Shown here one piece after another: positions 37,584 through 46,411 of a DNA stretch of 64,000 nucleotides. Position 1 is the first letter of the stretch. Each line of letters opens with the position of its first letter. The position numbers and the translations under genes are program-made. The DNA comes from Roseovarius sp. MMSF_3281 (lineage in GTDB: Bacteria > Pseudomonadota > Alphaproteobacteria > Rhodobacterales > Rhodobacteraceae): positions 107,402 to 171,401 of the forward strand of contig NZ_JASHIM010000006.1 of assembly GCF_030733685.1 (NCBI RefSeq), read 5' to 3'. The notes below the pieces were generated by a model. That model was not told the origin of the DNA and did no database searches. It saw only the letters and a program-made list of their open reading frames with translations.

Positions 37584-38495
37584 TCAGCCGCCGTGCAAAT
37601 CGAATGACAGGATGCTGTCGATCGCCGCCTTGATCCGGGGCGTGGTATCGGGCCGCGGGCATTGAAGCGGCAGCGGCGGGGTGGCGTTGGTCAGCCTCAT
37701 GATCTGTGCCGCAGCATAAACCACCCTGAGGCTGCCGAAGGTTTGAAACAATTCCCACATCGGCGCGAAAGCGTCGTTCACCCGATCCGCCTGGTCGTGG
37801 TCGCCGGATTGCGCGGCTTTGGTGAGGGCGAGGCACTGCGCGGGAAAAAGACCAGCGGCCACGCTGTACCACGCATCGGCCCCGGCCTTGAGGGCCTGAG
37901 CACATCCCCAATCGCCGCTGTAGCCCACATCGAACCCGCTTGGCAGGTGCGACCGCAAGGACGAAAGATCACTTTCGAGGCTCTGCCCGGCAGCGGGGAG
38001 CGGCATCTTTGCCCCCGTGATGCGAGGATGCAGGGCCAGACGCGCCAGCAGGCCAGCGGAAAAGGTAAAGTGTGTGGTTCCGGGGTTGTTGTAGATGCAC
38101 AGCGGCAAGTCGGTCGTGTCAGCGACAGCGACGAAGTGATCGTAGGCTTCACCTTCGGTCAGCGGGGTATAGGATACCGGCGCCAAAAGCAGCGCATCGG
38201 CCCCGGCTTTGGCCGCGTCTTCGGCGAGATGCTGTGCGGTGTCGGTGCGCAGGGCGCCGACCCCGACGATCAAGGGCATGGTAGCGGGGAGGCAATCGCG
38301 CGCGATTTCGATCGCGGTGCGGCGCGCCGACCGGGAGAGATAAGCGTAGGTCCCCGTGCTGCCGAGCAGGCCAATTGAGCTTACCTGCGCTTCGACAAGC
38401 GGTTTGAGCACCTTGGAAAGGTCAGGGCCGATTGGCTTGCCCGCCGAATCGCAGGGCGTAATCGGGAAGGCGGAGAGGCCTTGAAACGGTGACAT
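37584..38495 (-). CDS. DapA/NAL-family class I aldolase or lyase
   Basis: This TIM-barrel protein is of the dihydrodipicolinate synthase/N-acetylneuraminate lyase family. The Schiff-base lysine is in ITGAKMPLP near residue 162, the catalytic Tyr in CIYNNPGTTHF near 135, and the carboxylate-binding loop is LGSTGTYAYLS near 46. In true DapA this loop reads GTTGE, so the variant argues for a different 2-keto acid substrate. It has 303 residues. It stands alone, so no pathway is indicated. Confidence 0.87.
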   Translation of the reverse strand: MSPFQGLSAFPITPCDSAGKPIGPDLSKVLKPLVEAQVSSIGLLGSTGTYAYLSRSARRTAIEIARDCLPATMPLIVGVGALRTDTAQHLAEDAAKAGADALLLAPVSYTPLTEGEAYDHFVAVADTTDLPLCIYNNPGTTHFTFSAGLLARLALHPRITGAKMPLPAAGQSLESDLSSLRSHLPSGFDVGYSGDWGCAQALKAGADAWYSVAAGLFPAQCLALTKAAQSGDHDQADRVNDAFAPMWELFQTFGSLRVVYAAAQIMRLTNATPPLPLQCPRPDTTPRIKAAIDSILSFDLHGG

Positions 38496-38801
38496 GGTGG
38501 CTTCCTTTGTGATCCGGTGCTGGTAACAGCGCAGAATTGGGCGTGTTGCACAAGTGCCGGTTGGCGGTGCCTGTTTGGTGAGGCTTTATAGTGAGTTTTT
38601 CGAACAAGTTTCTGACCGGAAACGGCAATTTCCCCCGGTGTCCGGTGGTGTTTTGACACCGTATGCCGTGGTGTTCCGTCGGCCCGGTAACACATTGACG
38701 CAGTTATGGTTTTCATATGGCTCTGTCGGAAATGATGCGTATATTGCCGCATATCACCTATCGGAAACTTCTGTTGACTGCCGCCGCGGAGGGAAAGTGC
38801 A
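38496..38801. other. 306-bp divergent intergenic region
   Basis: No gene is seen. It separates the divergent dapA-like gene and the 74-aa ORF. TTGACG at about 38695 is a possible -35 element, and a short inverted repeat ATGCG-N8-CGCAT lies at 38735-38752. GGAGGG just before 38802 is the ribosome-binding site of the next gene. Confidence 0.5.
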
Positions 38802-39026
38802 ATGCCCCAATATAATGAGACGTTCGAACTGTCTGTTGAAGACGTGGACCTGATTGAGACCGCCTTGCGCCAGACCAAAAGCGAATTGGCGGGCCAAATG
38901 GTTGAAGAGGGGGATGTCGATGAAAGGGCTGATCAGTCACTGCGGCAAATTCACGACCTGTTGGGCCGTTTGCATAATCAGAAAGTCTTTTACCGCCCCA
39001 AGGCACAGCCCTACATCGGTGGTTAA
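38802..39026 (+). CDS. Conserved small acidic protein (74 aa)
   Basis: This soluble, helical and acidic product begins NETFELSVEDVDLIETALRQ, then EEGDVDERADQSLRQIHDLL, and ends YRPKAQPYIGG. GGAGGG stands nine bases before the ATG, which supports a real gene. There is no membrane segment or known motif. I believe similar short proteins occur in other Rhodobacteraceae, but the function is unknown. Confidence 0.72.
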   Translation: MPQYNETFELSVEDVDLIETALRQTKSELAGQMVEEGDVDERADQSLRQIHDLLGRLHNQKVFYRPKAQPYIGG

Positions 39027-39222
39027 CCGATGAACCTGCCGCGAAAGGAAGAGCTTGCAACATCTGTTCGAGCGCCTGACAGGGCAAAAGAGCGATCCTG
39101 TCGAGTCACGAAACGGCCTGCGCCCATGTCTAGGAATGCCTATATAACAATATGAAACAAAAAGAGATTTTTCTTTTGTGACAGTTTTGTTAACCATTGA
39201 GGCAGATTGGCAACCAAGAGGC

Positions 39223-39414
39223 ATGAGAGCCCCCGAAATGGCACAGTCCGACCAAGGGACCACCTTGACCGAGCAATATCTGCAACTGACCCGTGACACG
39301 CCGCGCAAGATGTGCGCCACCGACGCGGAAACCTCCAACGACATGACGCAAACCGCACGTGAGGCGGAATGGTCGCTTCGGCGGATCGAGGGGCGGGTCG
39401 GGTCGATCACCTGA
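39223..39414 (+). CDS. Possible small hypothetical protein
   Basis: An open frame ends LRRIEGRVGSIT and has polar, helix-prone content (TLTEQYLQLTRD, TQTAREAEWS). Starts at 39178 (GTG), 39223 and 39238 are all possible and none has a clear ribosome-binding site. Its position between two well-supported genes is the main argument for it. No family is recognised. Confidence 0.35.
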   Translation: MRAPEMAQSDQGTTLTEQYLQLTRDTPRKMCATDAETSNDMTQTAREAEWSLRRIEGRVGSIT

Positions 39415-39489
39415 CGGCTCCCCTTTGTCGCTTGCATCTGGCCCCCGGTTCAGGCGAGTTTTGCGCCGAACGACAAAACGGGGGCTGGT

Positions 39490-40248
39490 ATGACGACACC
39501 GGATTTCTACACATCGCCGCAGGGGCGGCGTTTGGCCTATCATCGCGTCGACGGGGCGGGCCCGGGACTTGTTTTCCTTGGTGGTTTCAAATCCGACATG
39601 GAGGGCACCAAGGCGGTTCACCTTGAAAACTGGGCGCGTGTTCAGGGCCGGGCCTTCCTGCGGTTCGATTATTCCGGGCACGGGCAATCCTCGGAGGCCT
39701 TTACCGATGGCTGCATCGGCGATTGGGCCGCCGATGCCATGGCGGTGATCGACGCCTTGACCGACGGCCCGCAGATATTGGTGGGCTCCAGCATGGGGGG
39801 CTGGATTTCCCTGCTGTGCGCGCGGGCCGTGCCTGCGCGTGTGGCAGGCCTGATCACCATTGCCGCCGCCCCTGACTTCACCGAAGATTCCATGTGGGCG
39901 GGATTTGACGCCGCGCAGCGGGCGGAAATGGAGGCCCAGGGGCAAGTGGCGCTGCCCAGTGACTATGGTGAGCCCTATATCATCACCAAGCGGTTGATCG
40001 AAGAGGGCCGCGAGAACCTTGTTCTGCGCGATCCTTTGAATTTGCCCTTTCCGGTTCGATTTTTGCAAGGCACCGCCGATACAGATGTGGATATGTCGGT
40101 GGCTTTGCGGCTTTTGGACCATGCCAAGGGGCCGGATATGCGCCTGACCCTGGTGGATGGGGCGGATCACCGGTTCTCGGACGCGGATTGTTTGGCGCTT
40201 ATCGAAACATCGGTTGAGGATGTGATCGCGCGGGTCGGGCGCGGGTAA
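39490..40248 (+). CDS. Alpha/beta hydrolase (ABHD10-like)
   Basis: This serine hydrolase has 252 residues. The oxyanion region LVFLGGFKSDMEGTKA and RFDYSGHGQSSE lead to the nucleophile elbow VGSSMGGWIS (Ser near residue 97). The Asp is in QGTADTDVDM and the His in DGADHRFSD. FLGGFKSDMEGTKA is typical of the ABHD10/prolyl-oligopeptidase-like group, whose mitochondrial member is an S-depalmitoylase. The substrate is unknown. It precedes a second, unrelated hydrolase. Confidence 0.87.
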   Translation: MTTPDFYTSPQGRRLAYHRVDGAGPGLVFLGGFKSDMEGTKAVHLENWARVQGRAFLRFDYSGHGQSSEAFTDGCIGDWAADAMAVIDALTDGPQILVGSSMGGWISLLCARAVPARVAGLITIAAAPDFTEDSMWAGFDAAQRAEMEAQGQVALPSDYGEPYIITKRLIEEGRENLVLRDPLNLPFPVRFLQGTADTDVDMSVALRLLDHAKGPDMRLTLVDGADHRFSDADCLALIETSVEDVIARVGRG

Positions 40249-40388
40249 GGCCATGGTCGATTATGCGGCAGCGCTTGGTTGAGAAAACACGGTTGGTAAC
40301 GCCACGCTTGACCCTGTGAGCGTCTGTGGCAATGTGGAAAAGAGGCAAAAAGGGCGGTCAGACCCCGTGAAACAAAGGATGTACCCCG

Positions 40389-41114
40389 ATGCGTGAGCCG
40401 CTGGTGTTCTTGCCGGGCATGATGTGTGATGCGCGGGTTTTCGCGCCGCAATTGGCTGTTTTGAGCCGTGAGACCATGGTCAGTGTCGCGCCCTTGACGA
40501 CCGGAGAGCGCATTGAGGAGATCGCCTCGGGGTTGTTGGATCTTCTGCCAAGACGATTTGCCGTGGCGGGCCTTTCGATGGGCGGTATCGTGGCGATGGA
40601 GCTTTTGCGCCGGGCGCCGGAGCGGGTGACGCGCATTGCCCTGATGGATACCAATTCCTTGGCGGAAACGCCGCAATCGGCGGCGGAATACGAGCCATTG
40701 ATCATCAAAATACGCTCTGGGCGGTTGGATGAAGGGGTTGAGGGGTTGATGCGCCCCGAGTACCTGGCGCCGGGACCGGGGCGCGCGGCCCTGATGGCGG
40801 AGGTGCACGCCATGGCGGCGGACCTTGGCCAGGAAGCTATCATTCGGCAGATACGCGCCTTGCAGCGGCGGCGCGACTATCAAGCGGCCTTGCGGCGGTG
40901 CAAGGTGCCCGCCCTTGTCCTTTGCGGCGAACAGGATGGTTTGACCCCTGTTAAGCGGCATAGTTTCATGGCCGATCTTATCCCCTATGCGCAATTGCAA
41001 GTGATCGAAGGGGCAGGGCATCTGCCGACCTTGGAAGCGCCTGACCTGACGACCAGGGCTTTGCAGGCGTGGCTGCGCGAGCCTTATGTCCTGCAAACCC
41101 GGGCCGATGCCTGA
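40389..41114 (+). CDS. Alpha/beta hydrolase
   Basis: This 241-residue hydrolase opens PLVFLPGMMCDARVFAPQL, has the nucleophile elbow AGLSMGGIVAM (Ser near residue 62), the acid in LCGEQDGLTPVKRH, and the His in IEGAGHLPTLEAP. It resembles small esterase or lactonase members such as the BioH-like group, but the substrate cannot be named. The TGA overlaps the ATG of the next small gene by 8 nt. Confidence 0.87.
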   Translation: MREPLVFLPGMMCDARVFAPQLAVLSRETMVSVAPLTTGERIEEIASGLLDLLPRRFAVAGLSMGGIVAMELLRRAPERVTRIALMDTNSLAETPQSAAEYEPLIIKIRSGRLDEGVEGLMRPEYLAPGPGRAALMAEVHAMAADLGQEAIIRQIRALQRRRDYQAALRRCKVPALVLCGEQDGLTPVKRHSFMADLIPYAQLQVIEGAGHLPTLEAPDLTTRALQAWLREPYVLQTRADA

Positions 41115-41349
41115 CAAGGGGCGCGCCGCGAAAGCGCGCTTTCGCCGTTTACGGCGGCGGGTTCAGGTCTGGACCAAGCGGCATATACCGCCCGGGGCAC
41201 GGTTGATCCTGGGCTTGCTGCTTATGGTGTTCGGGGTCTTCGGGTTTCTTCCGATCCTGGGCTTTTGGATGTTTCCACTGGGCTTGGCTGTCGCCGCATT
41301 GGACGTTGTCCCGATCTTGCGATGGATCAAGTCGCGAGATCGCAAATAA
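41107..41349 (+). CDS. Small two-helix membrane protein (80 aa)
   Basis: The basic N-terminus (AAKARFRRLRRRVQVWTKRH) is followed by IPPGARLILGLLLMVFGVFG and a second helix WMFPLGLAVAALDVVPIL, then a basic tail. The PPGAR-LILGxLLxxxGxxGFLPxLGFWMxPLG layout looks conserved in proteobacteria. It is annotated elsewhere as hypothetical. The start ATG lies within the upstream hydrolase gene (8-nt overlap), implying coupled translation. Confidence 0.75.
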   Translation: MPDKGRAAKARFRRLRRRVQVWTKRHIPPGARLILGLLLMVFGVFGFLPILGFWMFPLGLAVAALDVVPILRWIKSRDRK

Positions 41350-41522
41350 TGTGATGTATTTAAGGTTGTATCCATAGAGGAAACGGATTTACGAATTGGG
41401 GTCGGTTGTCGCTGTATCAATTGGATATTCTTGAAATTGTCTGATTTTTGTCAGCAGACAGCGATTCAGAAGCGTTATGTCGACCGAACCTAGGACCTAG
41501 GATAGTGTGAGAGTACAAGAAG

Positions 41523-41786
41523 ATGTCTGATCGTAAGCCTGGCTTGAAAACGGATTTAAGCGCTCATTTGGCCGACCCGCGCATGCGGGCCGTGTTTCTA
41601 AGTGATGCACTTGCCACTGGAATCGGGGATGAAGTGGCGCATGCGCTTCATCTTCTGTGTCAGAAAGGGTGCGTGGCGCACGGGTTTGTTGGCAAGGGGG
41701 CGGATGAATTGACCCTTGTTGAGATCATGGAGATTTTGCAGGCCGCCGGAGTGCAACTGGTGGCCATTCGACGCCCCGACGCCTGA
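41523..41786 (+). CDS. Hypothetical protein (87 aa), possible small DNA-binding protein
   Basis: The product begins MSDRKPGLKTDLSAHLADPR, has a helix FLSDALATGIGDEVAHALHLL, then CVAHGFVGKGADELTLVEIMEILQAAGVQLV. The spacing of the two last helices is weakly helix-turn-helix-like, but no family is recognised. No toxin-like partner is adjacent. It is followed by a bidirectional terminator shared with phaZ. Confidence 0.55.
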   Translation: MSDRKPGLKTDLSAHLADPRMRAVFLSDALATGIGDEVAHALHLLCQKGCVAHGFVGKGADELTLVEIMEILQAAGVQLVAIRRPDA

Positions 41787-41832
41787 CGGTCGGATGCCAT
41801 TTGCGGGCACCCTGACGCGTGTCGACCAATAG

Positions 41833-41861
41833 AAAAAGGGCGCGAGAACCGCGCCCTTTTT
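41833..41861. terminator. Bidirectional terminator between the 87-aa ORF and phaZ
   Basis: AAAAAGGGCGCG and CGCGCCCTTTTT-type arms flank a short loop, with T runs on both strands, between two convergent genes. Confidence 0.85.
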
Positions 41862-41901
41862 GCATCCATCAAGGGATGATCGGACCTGTCGTGCGCCCTT
41901 G

Positions 41902-43209
41902 TTACTTGGCTGCCGCGTTCTTGTTGGCGGCCTTCTGCTTGGCCTTGCGCGGCTTTGTGCGATTACGTTCTGCCGGGGCTTCGGAATTGGCGTCGATGAA
42001 ATCAAGCACGATCGGGCGGATGTTGTTGCGCCAGCTGCGGCCCGCGAAAATGCCATAGTGCCCGGCCTCGGGTTCAAGGTGGCTGGCTTTCATGTTGTCG
42101 GGCAGGCCTGTGAGCAGGTCGAGGGCGGCGACGCATTGACCCGGGGCCGAGATATCATCCTTGGCGCCTTCCACGGTTTTCACGGCGACATTGGTGATGG
42201 CGCCGATATCCACCTTGTGGCCATCGACGACAAAATCGTTCTTCGCGATCTCGCCCTTCTTGAAGATGCGTTCGACGGTCGAAAGGTAAAACTCGGCCGT
42301 CATATCCATCACGGCAAGGTATTCATCATAGAACTTGTTGTGCGGGTCGTGATCGCTGGCCTCACCGCGCGAGACGCGGGAAATCTGATCCATGAAGGCC
42401 TGACCGTGGCGTTCGGCGTTCATCGACATGAACGAGCTGAGCTGAAGCAGGCCCGGATAGACATTGCGGCCGACGCCTTCGTATTTGAAGCCGACGCGCT
42501 GGATCATGGTTTCTTCCAACTGTCCCATGGTGACGCGGTGGCCGAAGTCGGTGACATCGGTGGGGGTTGCATCGGGATCGATCGGGCCGCCGATAAGGGT
42601 CAGGCTGCGCGGTTGGGCCTTGGGATCGAGTTCGGCCAGGTAGGCGGTGGCGGCCAAGGTCAGGGGGGCAGGTTGGCAAACGGCGATAACGTGCAGGTCG
42701 CTGCCCAGTTCGCGCATGAAATCCATCAGGTAGAGGGTGTAATCCTCGACATCGAACTTGCCGGCGGAAACCGGGATATCGCGCGCATTGTGCCAGTCGG
42801 TGATGTAAACTTCGCAGTCGGGCAGCAGGGAGCGGACGGTGGAACGCAAAAGCGTGGCGTAATGGCCCGACATGGGTGCCACCAGCAGGACACGGCGATC
42901 CATATCTTCACGGCCCTGCACGTCGAAATGAATCAGGTCGCCGAACGGGCGTTCGATAACGGTTTCGACATTGACCAGGTGATCGCGGCCATCCTCGCCG
43001 GTGATCGATTCAATGCCCCAGTCGGGTTTGACGACCATGCGCTGGAAGGTGCGTTCGGTGACTTCGCCCCAAGCGGCCATCCATTGCAACGCGGGGTTTG
43101 GCGTGAGTGCGAAAATTGGATAGGATGCCATGGAGAGGGCGGATGCGCCCAACCATTGATTGGTATTGCGGAGGGTCTCCATCAGGTCGTAACTCATCAT
43201 ATGGCGCAT
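41902..43209 (-). CDS. phaZ: Intracellular polyhydroxyalkanoate depolymerase
   Basis: This enzyme mobilises stored PHA granules. The fold resembles PHA synthase: the nucleophile motif is AVCQPAPLTL (Cys near residue 182), preceded by VLLVAPMSGHYATLLR and ITDWHNARDIPV, the intracellular PhaZ1 pattern. The tail is Lys/Ala rich. It has 435 residues. It is divergent from phaC, with a CTGC-N3-GCAG site in the shared region, so PhaR probably controls both. Confidence 0.93.
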   Translation of the reverse strand: MRHMMSYDLMETLRNTNQWLGASALSMASYPIFALTPNPALQWMAAWGEVTERTFQRMVVKPDWGIESITGEDGRDHLVNVETVIERPFGDLIHFDVQGREDMDRRVLLVAPMSGHYATLLRSTVRSLLPDCEVYITDWHNARDIPVSAGKFDVEDYTLYLMDFMRELGSDLHVIAVCQPAPLTLAATAYLAELDPKAQPRSLTLIGGPIDPDATPTDVTDFGHRVTMGQLEETMIQRVGFKYEGVGRNVYPGLLQLSSFMSMNAERHGQAFMDQISRVSRGEASDHDPHNKFYDEYLAVMDMTAEFYLSTVERIFKKGEIAKNDFVVDGHKVDIGAITNVAVKTVEGAKDDISAPGQCVAALDLLTGLPDNMKASHLEPEAGHYGIFAGRSWRNNIRPIVLDFIDANSEAPAERNRTKPRKAKQKAANKNAAAK

Positions 43210-43279
43210 CGTCGTCTCCTGTTCACCGGAGGTTCCGGTTCGTTTCGTCGCACTGCTCCTCCGCTCAAGCGACGGTATG

Positions 43280-43290
43280 CTGCATAGCAG
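43280..43290. promoter_or_regulatory. Predicted PhaR site (CTGC-N3-GCAG) in the phaZ-phaC interval
   Basis: CTGCATAGCAG lies 24 bases upstream of the phaC start and matches the CTGCN3-4GCAG consensus known for PhaR of Paracoccus. Confidence 0.65.
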
Positions 43291-43313
43291 AAAGTTAAAA
43301 GGAATTCTTTAAT

Positions 43314-45119
43314 ATGGCAACGCAAGAGGATGCCGCAGGCGAGAATCTCGAGAAAATGAACGAGAATCTGGCACGCGTCGAAGAGCTTACGCAGCGCTTG
43401 GTGCAGGCATTTTCGGCGCGTAATCCGGCGAATCCTTCATTGAATGGCCCCGATCAGGAGCTTTTTGCCAAGGCGGCCAGTTCCCTTTGGGCCGATATGC
43501 TGGAAAACCCCGGCAGGATTTATGAAAAGCAGTTGGAATACTGGGGGAAATCGGTGCGCCACTTCATGGAGGCGCAACAGGCATTGATCCAAGGCCACCA
43601 TCCCGAGGCCGATCAAGACGAGGAAGACCCCCTGAAAGGCGACAAGCGGTTCGCCAACCCCCTGTGGGAAAGCAACCCGTATTTTCATTATGTCAAACAG
43701 CAATATGCCCTGAACAAGCAGGCGATCGAGAACGCCGTCGCCGAGGCTGACGACCTGTCACCGACCGACAAGCGGCGGCTTGAGTATTTCTCGCGGCAGA
43801 TCGTGGACATGATGAGCCCGACGAATTTTCTGGGCACCAACCCGGATGCCTTGGAAAAGGCGGTGGCGACCGAGGGGGAAAGCCTTGTGAAAGGCTTGGA
43901 GAACCTTGTGGCCGACCTGGAGGCCAACAAGGGCGAGATGGTGGTGCGGCTGGCCGATGAAAGCGCCTTTGAACTGGGTGAGAACATCGGCACGACGCCC
44001 GGAGAAGTGGTTTACCGCAACCGGATGATGGAGTTGATCCAGTACACCCCCACCACCGAACAGGTGCATGAAACGCCGCTGGTGATTTTTCCGCCCTGGA
44101 TCAACAAGTTTTATATTCTCGACCTCAAAGAACAAAACAGCATGATCAAGTGGATCACCGATCAGGGCTATACCTTGTTCATGGTCAGTTGGGTGAACCC
44201 GGACGCCTCTTATGCCGACGTGAGCATGGACGACTATGTGGAAGAGGGGTTTCTGACCGCGATCCGCGAGGTCAAGGCAATTTGCGGGGTCAAGCAGGTC
44301 AATACCGTTGGATACTGTATCGCGGGGACAACCCTGCACCTGACGCTGGCCTTGATGGCCAAGCGCGGTGACAAGAGCGTGAAATCGGCCACCTTCTTTA
44401 CCGCGCTGACGGATTTCGCGGAGCAGGGTGAGTTTGTACCTTTCCTGCAGGACGATTTCGTGGATGGGATCGAGCAGGAGGTGAACGAGCAAGGCGTTCT
44501 GCGGTCCTTTATCATGTCGCGCACGATGTCGTTTTTGCGGTCCAACGACCTGATTTATACGCCCGCCATTCGCAGTTACATGATGGGGGAAACCCCGCCC
44601 GCCTTTGATTTGCTGTATTGGAACGGGGATGGCGCGAACCTGCCGGGCAAGATGACGGTGCAATATCTGCGCGGGCTTTGTCAGAGGAACGCCTTTGTCA
44701 CGGATGGTTTCGATATCTGCGGTGAAAAGGTGCATATCAAGGATGTCACCGTGCCGCTGATGTCGGTGACCTGTGAAACCGATCACATCGCGGCCTGGAA
44801 GGATTGTTACCGTGGGTTCCAGCAGACGGGATCGAAGAACCGGACCTTCATCCTGTCGCAGTCCGGTCATATCGCCGGGATCGTGAACCCGCCGAACAAA
44901 AAGAAATATGGCCATTATACCAATAACGACCTGACGCTGGATGCCGAAAGCTGGAGGGAGGCGGCGACCTTCCATGAGGGGTCTTGGTGGCCACGGTGGG
45001 AGACTTGGCTGAAGAAACGCTCGGGGAAGTTGATTCCCGCGCGAAAGCCGGGGGATTCCGAGCACCCGCCTTTGGCGCCGGCACCGGGAACTTACGTGCG
45101 TAAAAAGGCAACTATCTGA
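43314..45119 (+). CDS. phaC: Class I poly(3-hydroxyalkanoate) synthase
   Basis: PhaC polymerises hydroxyacyl-CoA into PHA at the granule surface. The lipase-like box is GYCIAGTTLHL with the catalytic Cys near residue 343; FPPWINKFYILDL lies before it and the His is in SGHIAGIVNPP near 522. The 601-residue length fits class I, which needs no PhaE. The N-terminal 90 residues are the variable domain. The gene is followed by phaP and phaR. Confidence 0.96.
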   Translation: MATQEDAAGENLEKMNENLARVEELTQRLVQAFSARNPANPSLNGPDQELFAKAASSLWADMLENPGRIYEKQLEYWGKSVRHFMEAQQALIQGHHPEADQDEEDPLKGDKRFANPLWESNPYFHYVKQQYALNKQAIENAVAEADDLSPTDKRRLEYFSRQIVDMMSPTNFLGTNPDALEKAVATEGESLVKGLENLVADLEANKGEMVVRLADESAFELGENIGTTPGEVVYRNRMMELIQYTPTTEQVHETPLVIFPPWINKFYILDLKEQNSMIKWITDQGYTLFMVSWVNPDASYADVSMDDYVEEGFLTAIREVKAICGVKQVNTVGYCIAGTTLHLTLALMAKRGDKSVKSATFFTALTDFAEQGEFVPFLQDDFVDGIEQEVNEQGVLRSFIMSRTMSFLRSNDLIYTPAIRSYMMGETPPAFDLLYWNGDGANLPGKMTVQYLRGLCQRNAFVTDGFDICGEKVHIKDVTVPLMSVTCETDHIAAWKDCYRGFQQTGSKNRTFILSQSGHIAGIVNPPNKKKYGHYTNNDLTLDAESWREAATFHEGSWWPRWETWLKKRSGKLIPARKPGDSEHPPLAPAPGTYVRKKATI

Positions 45120-45152
45120 TAAAACGCGCGTTTTCGGGCTTTATGACGCTTT

Positions 45153-45195
45153 TGCTGCAGTGCAGAAAAAAGACTTGAAATTCTGCACTGCAGCA
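45153..45195. promoter_or_regulatory. Paired PhaR sites upstream of phaP
   Basis: CTGCAGTGCAG (45155-45165) and CTGCACTGCAG (45183-45193) both fit CTGC-N3-GCAG. Together they form a perfect 15-bp inverted repeat (TGCTGCAGTGCAGAA) with a 14-base spacer, about 70-110 bases before phaP. Confidence 0.8.
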
Positions 45196-45261
45196 TGCAT
45201 ATTCCTTGCAGACGCAGAAACGCAGGAATTCTCCTGCAGCGAAAAGCAAGGAGCCTGACCC

Positions 45262-45708
45262 ATGGCTAAAGCACAAGACATCAACACCGTGATGAAAGAC
45301 ATCATGGGCGCATTCCCCGTCGACACCAAAGCGATGGAAGACGCATTCAAGAACCAGGCCGCTCTGAACGAAAAGCTGTCGGGTGTTGCCCTGGACGCCG
45401 CTGAAAAGTCGGCTGAACTGTCGAGCAAATGGACCAAAGAGACCCTGGCCAAAATGTCGGACATGACCAAAGCCAAGGCAGAGCCTGCCGACTACGCCAA
45501 AGCCATGACTGATTTCGCATCGGCCAATGCCGAAGTGGCTGCCGAAAACATGGCCGCTTTCGCCGAGATCGCCAAGAAAGTTCAAATGGACACCGTTGAA
45601 CTGATGATGGCGGCTGGCAAAGATCTGCAGGAAGACGCGGCCAAAGCTGTCAAGAAAGCCACTGACGACGTGCAGTCGGCGGCCAAGAAAGCGTCTGCTG
45701 CCAAGTAA
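45262..45708 (+). CDS. phaP: Phasin
   Basis: This 148-residue helical and Ala/Lys-rich protein of the phasin family coats PHA granules and limits their coalescence. It holds VDTKAMEDAFKNQAALNEKL and ANAEVAAENMAAFAEIAKK, with no Cys or Trp-rich core except one Trp. AAGGA precedes the ATG. Expression is expected to be high and induced when PHA titrates PhaR from the paired sites upstream. Confidence 0.92.
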   Translation: MAKAQDINTVMKDIMGAFPVDTKAMEDAFKNQAALNEKLSGVALDAAEKSAELSSKWTKETLAKMSDMTKAKAEPADYAKAMTDFASANAEVAAENMAAFAEIAKKVQMDTVELMMAAGKDLQEDAAKAVKKATDDVQSAAKKASAAK

Positions 45709-45758
45709 GCGCAGATTAAACGTATCCATCTCCTCCCTATTCAGGATGCGTTTACGCG

Positions 45759-45793
45759 AGAGCGAGCCCTTTAAAGGCTCGCTCTTTCTTTTT
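45759..45793 (+). terminator. Rho-independent terminator after phaP
   Basis: AGAGCGAGCC pairs with GGCTCGCTCT across CTTTAAA, followed by TTCTTTTT. It separates phaP from the phaR control region. Confidence 0.88.
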
Positions 45794-45811
45794 GTTCTGC
45801 GGTAGCATAGG

Positions 45812-45822
45812 CTGCGCTGCAG
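45812..45822. promoter_or_regulatory. Predicted PhaR site upstream of phaR
   Basis: CTGCGCTGCAG fits CTGC-N3-GCAG and lies 26 bases before the phaR start, consistent with autorepression. Confidence 0.6.
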
Positions 45823-45848
45823 CGCTGCATATCTGGGAGGATCGTGCC

Positions 45849-46406
45849 TTGGCCGAGACTGACAAGCCACTACTGATCAAACGCTACGCCAGTCGGCGCC
45901 TCTATAATACCGAGACGTCCGATTACGTGACACTTGATGATATTGCCGAATTCATTCGCGATGGACGTGAAGTGCAGATCATTGACCTGAAATCCGGGGA
46001 CGACCTGACGCGGCAGTACCTGTTGCAGATCATTGCCGAACATGAAAGCCGGGGCGAAAGTGTTCTGCCGATCAATGTTCTGAACGATCTGGTCAGAAGC
46101 TACACGTCGCAGGCGACAAGCGTTGTGCCCGAGTTTCTGGCGGCGAGTTTCGAGATGCTCCAGAAGGGGCAAAGCCAGATGATGGAGAACATGACCAAGG
46201 CCAATCCGCTGGCGACGATGCCGGGGATGGATGCCATGCGTGCCCAGCAAGAGGCCTTCATGAAGGCCATGACGGGCGGCATGGGCGGCATGAGCACCGT
46301 ACCGGGCGCTTCAAGCGGCGATGAGCAAGCCGAGGGTGAGGATCTGGACGAGATCAAGAAGCAACTGGCCGAATTGCAGCAAAAGCTGTCGAAGATGGAC
46401 AAGTAA
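45849..46406 (+). CDS. phaR: PHA synthesis repressor PhaR
   Basis: PhaR represses phasin and its own gene and binds PHA directly. The N-terminal DNA-binding domain starts KPLLIKRYASRRLYNTETSDYVT-like, followed by LDDIAEFIRDGREVQIID and LPINVLNDLVRSYT. The C-terminal part has FLAASFEMLQKGQSQMM and a Met/Gly-rich segment, then a coiled coil (EIKKQLAELQQKLSK). It has 185 residues with TTG as the start: GGGAGG stands 8 bases before it and conserved sequence begins right after. No in-frame ATG serves. Confidence 0.93.
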   Translation: MAETDKPLLIKRYASRRLYNTETSDYVTLDDIAEFIRDGREVQIIDLKSGDDLTRQYLLQIIAEHESRGESVLPINVLNDLVRSYTSQATSVVPEFLAASFEMLQKGQSQMMENMTKANPLATMPGMDAMRAQQEAFMKAMTGGMGGMSTVPGASSGDEQAEGEDLDEIKKQLAELQQKLSKMDK

Positions 46407-46411
46407 GCCCG

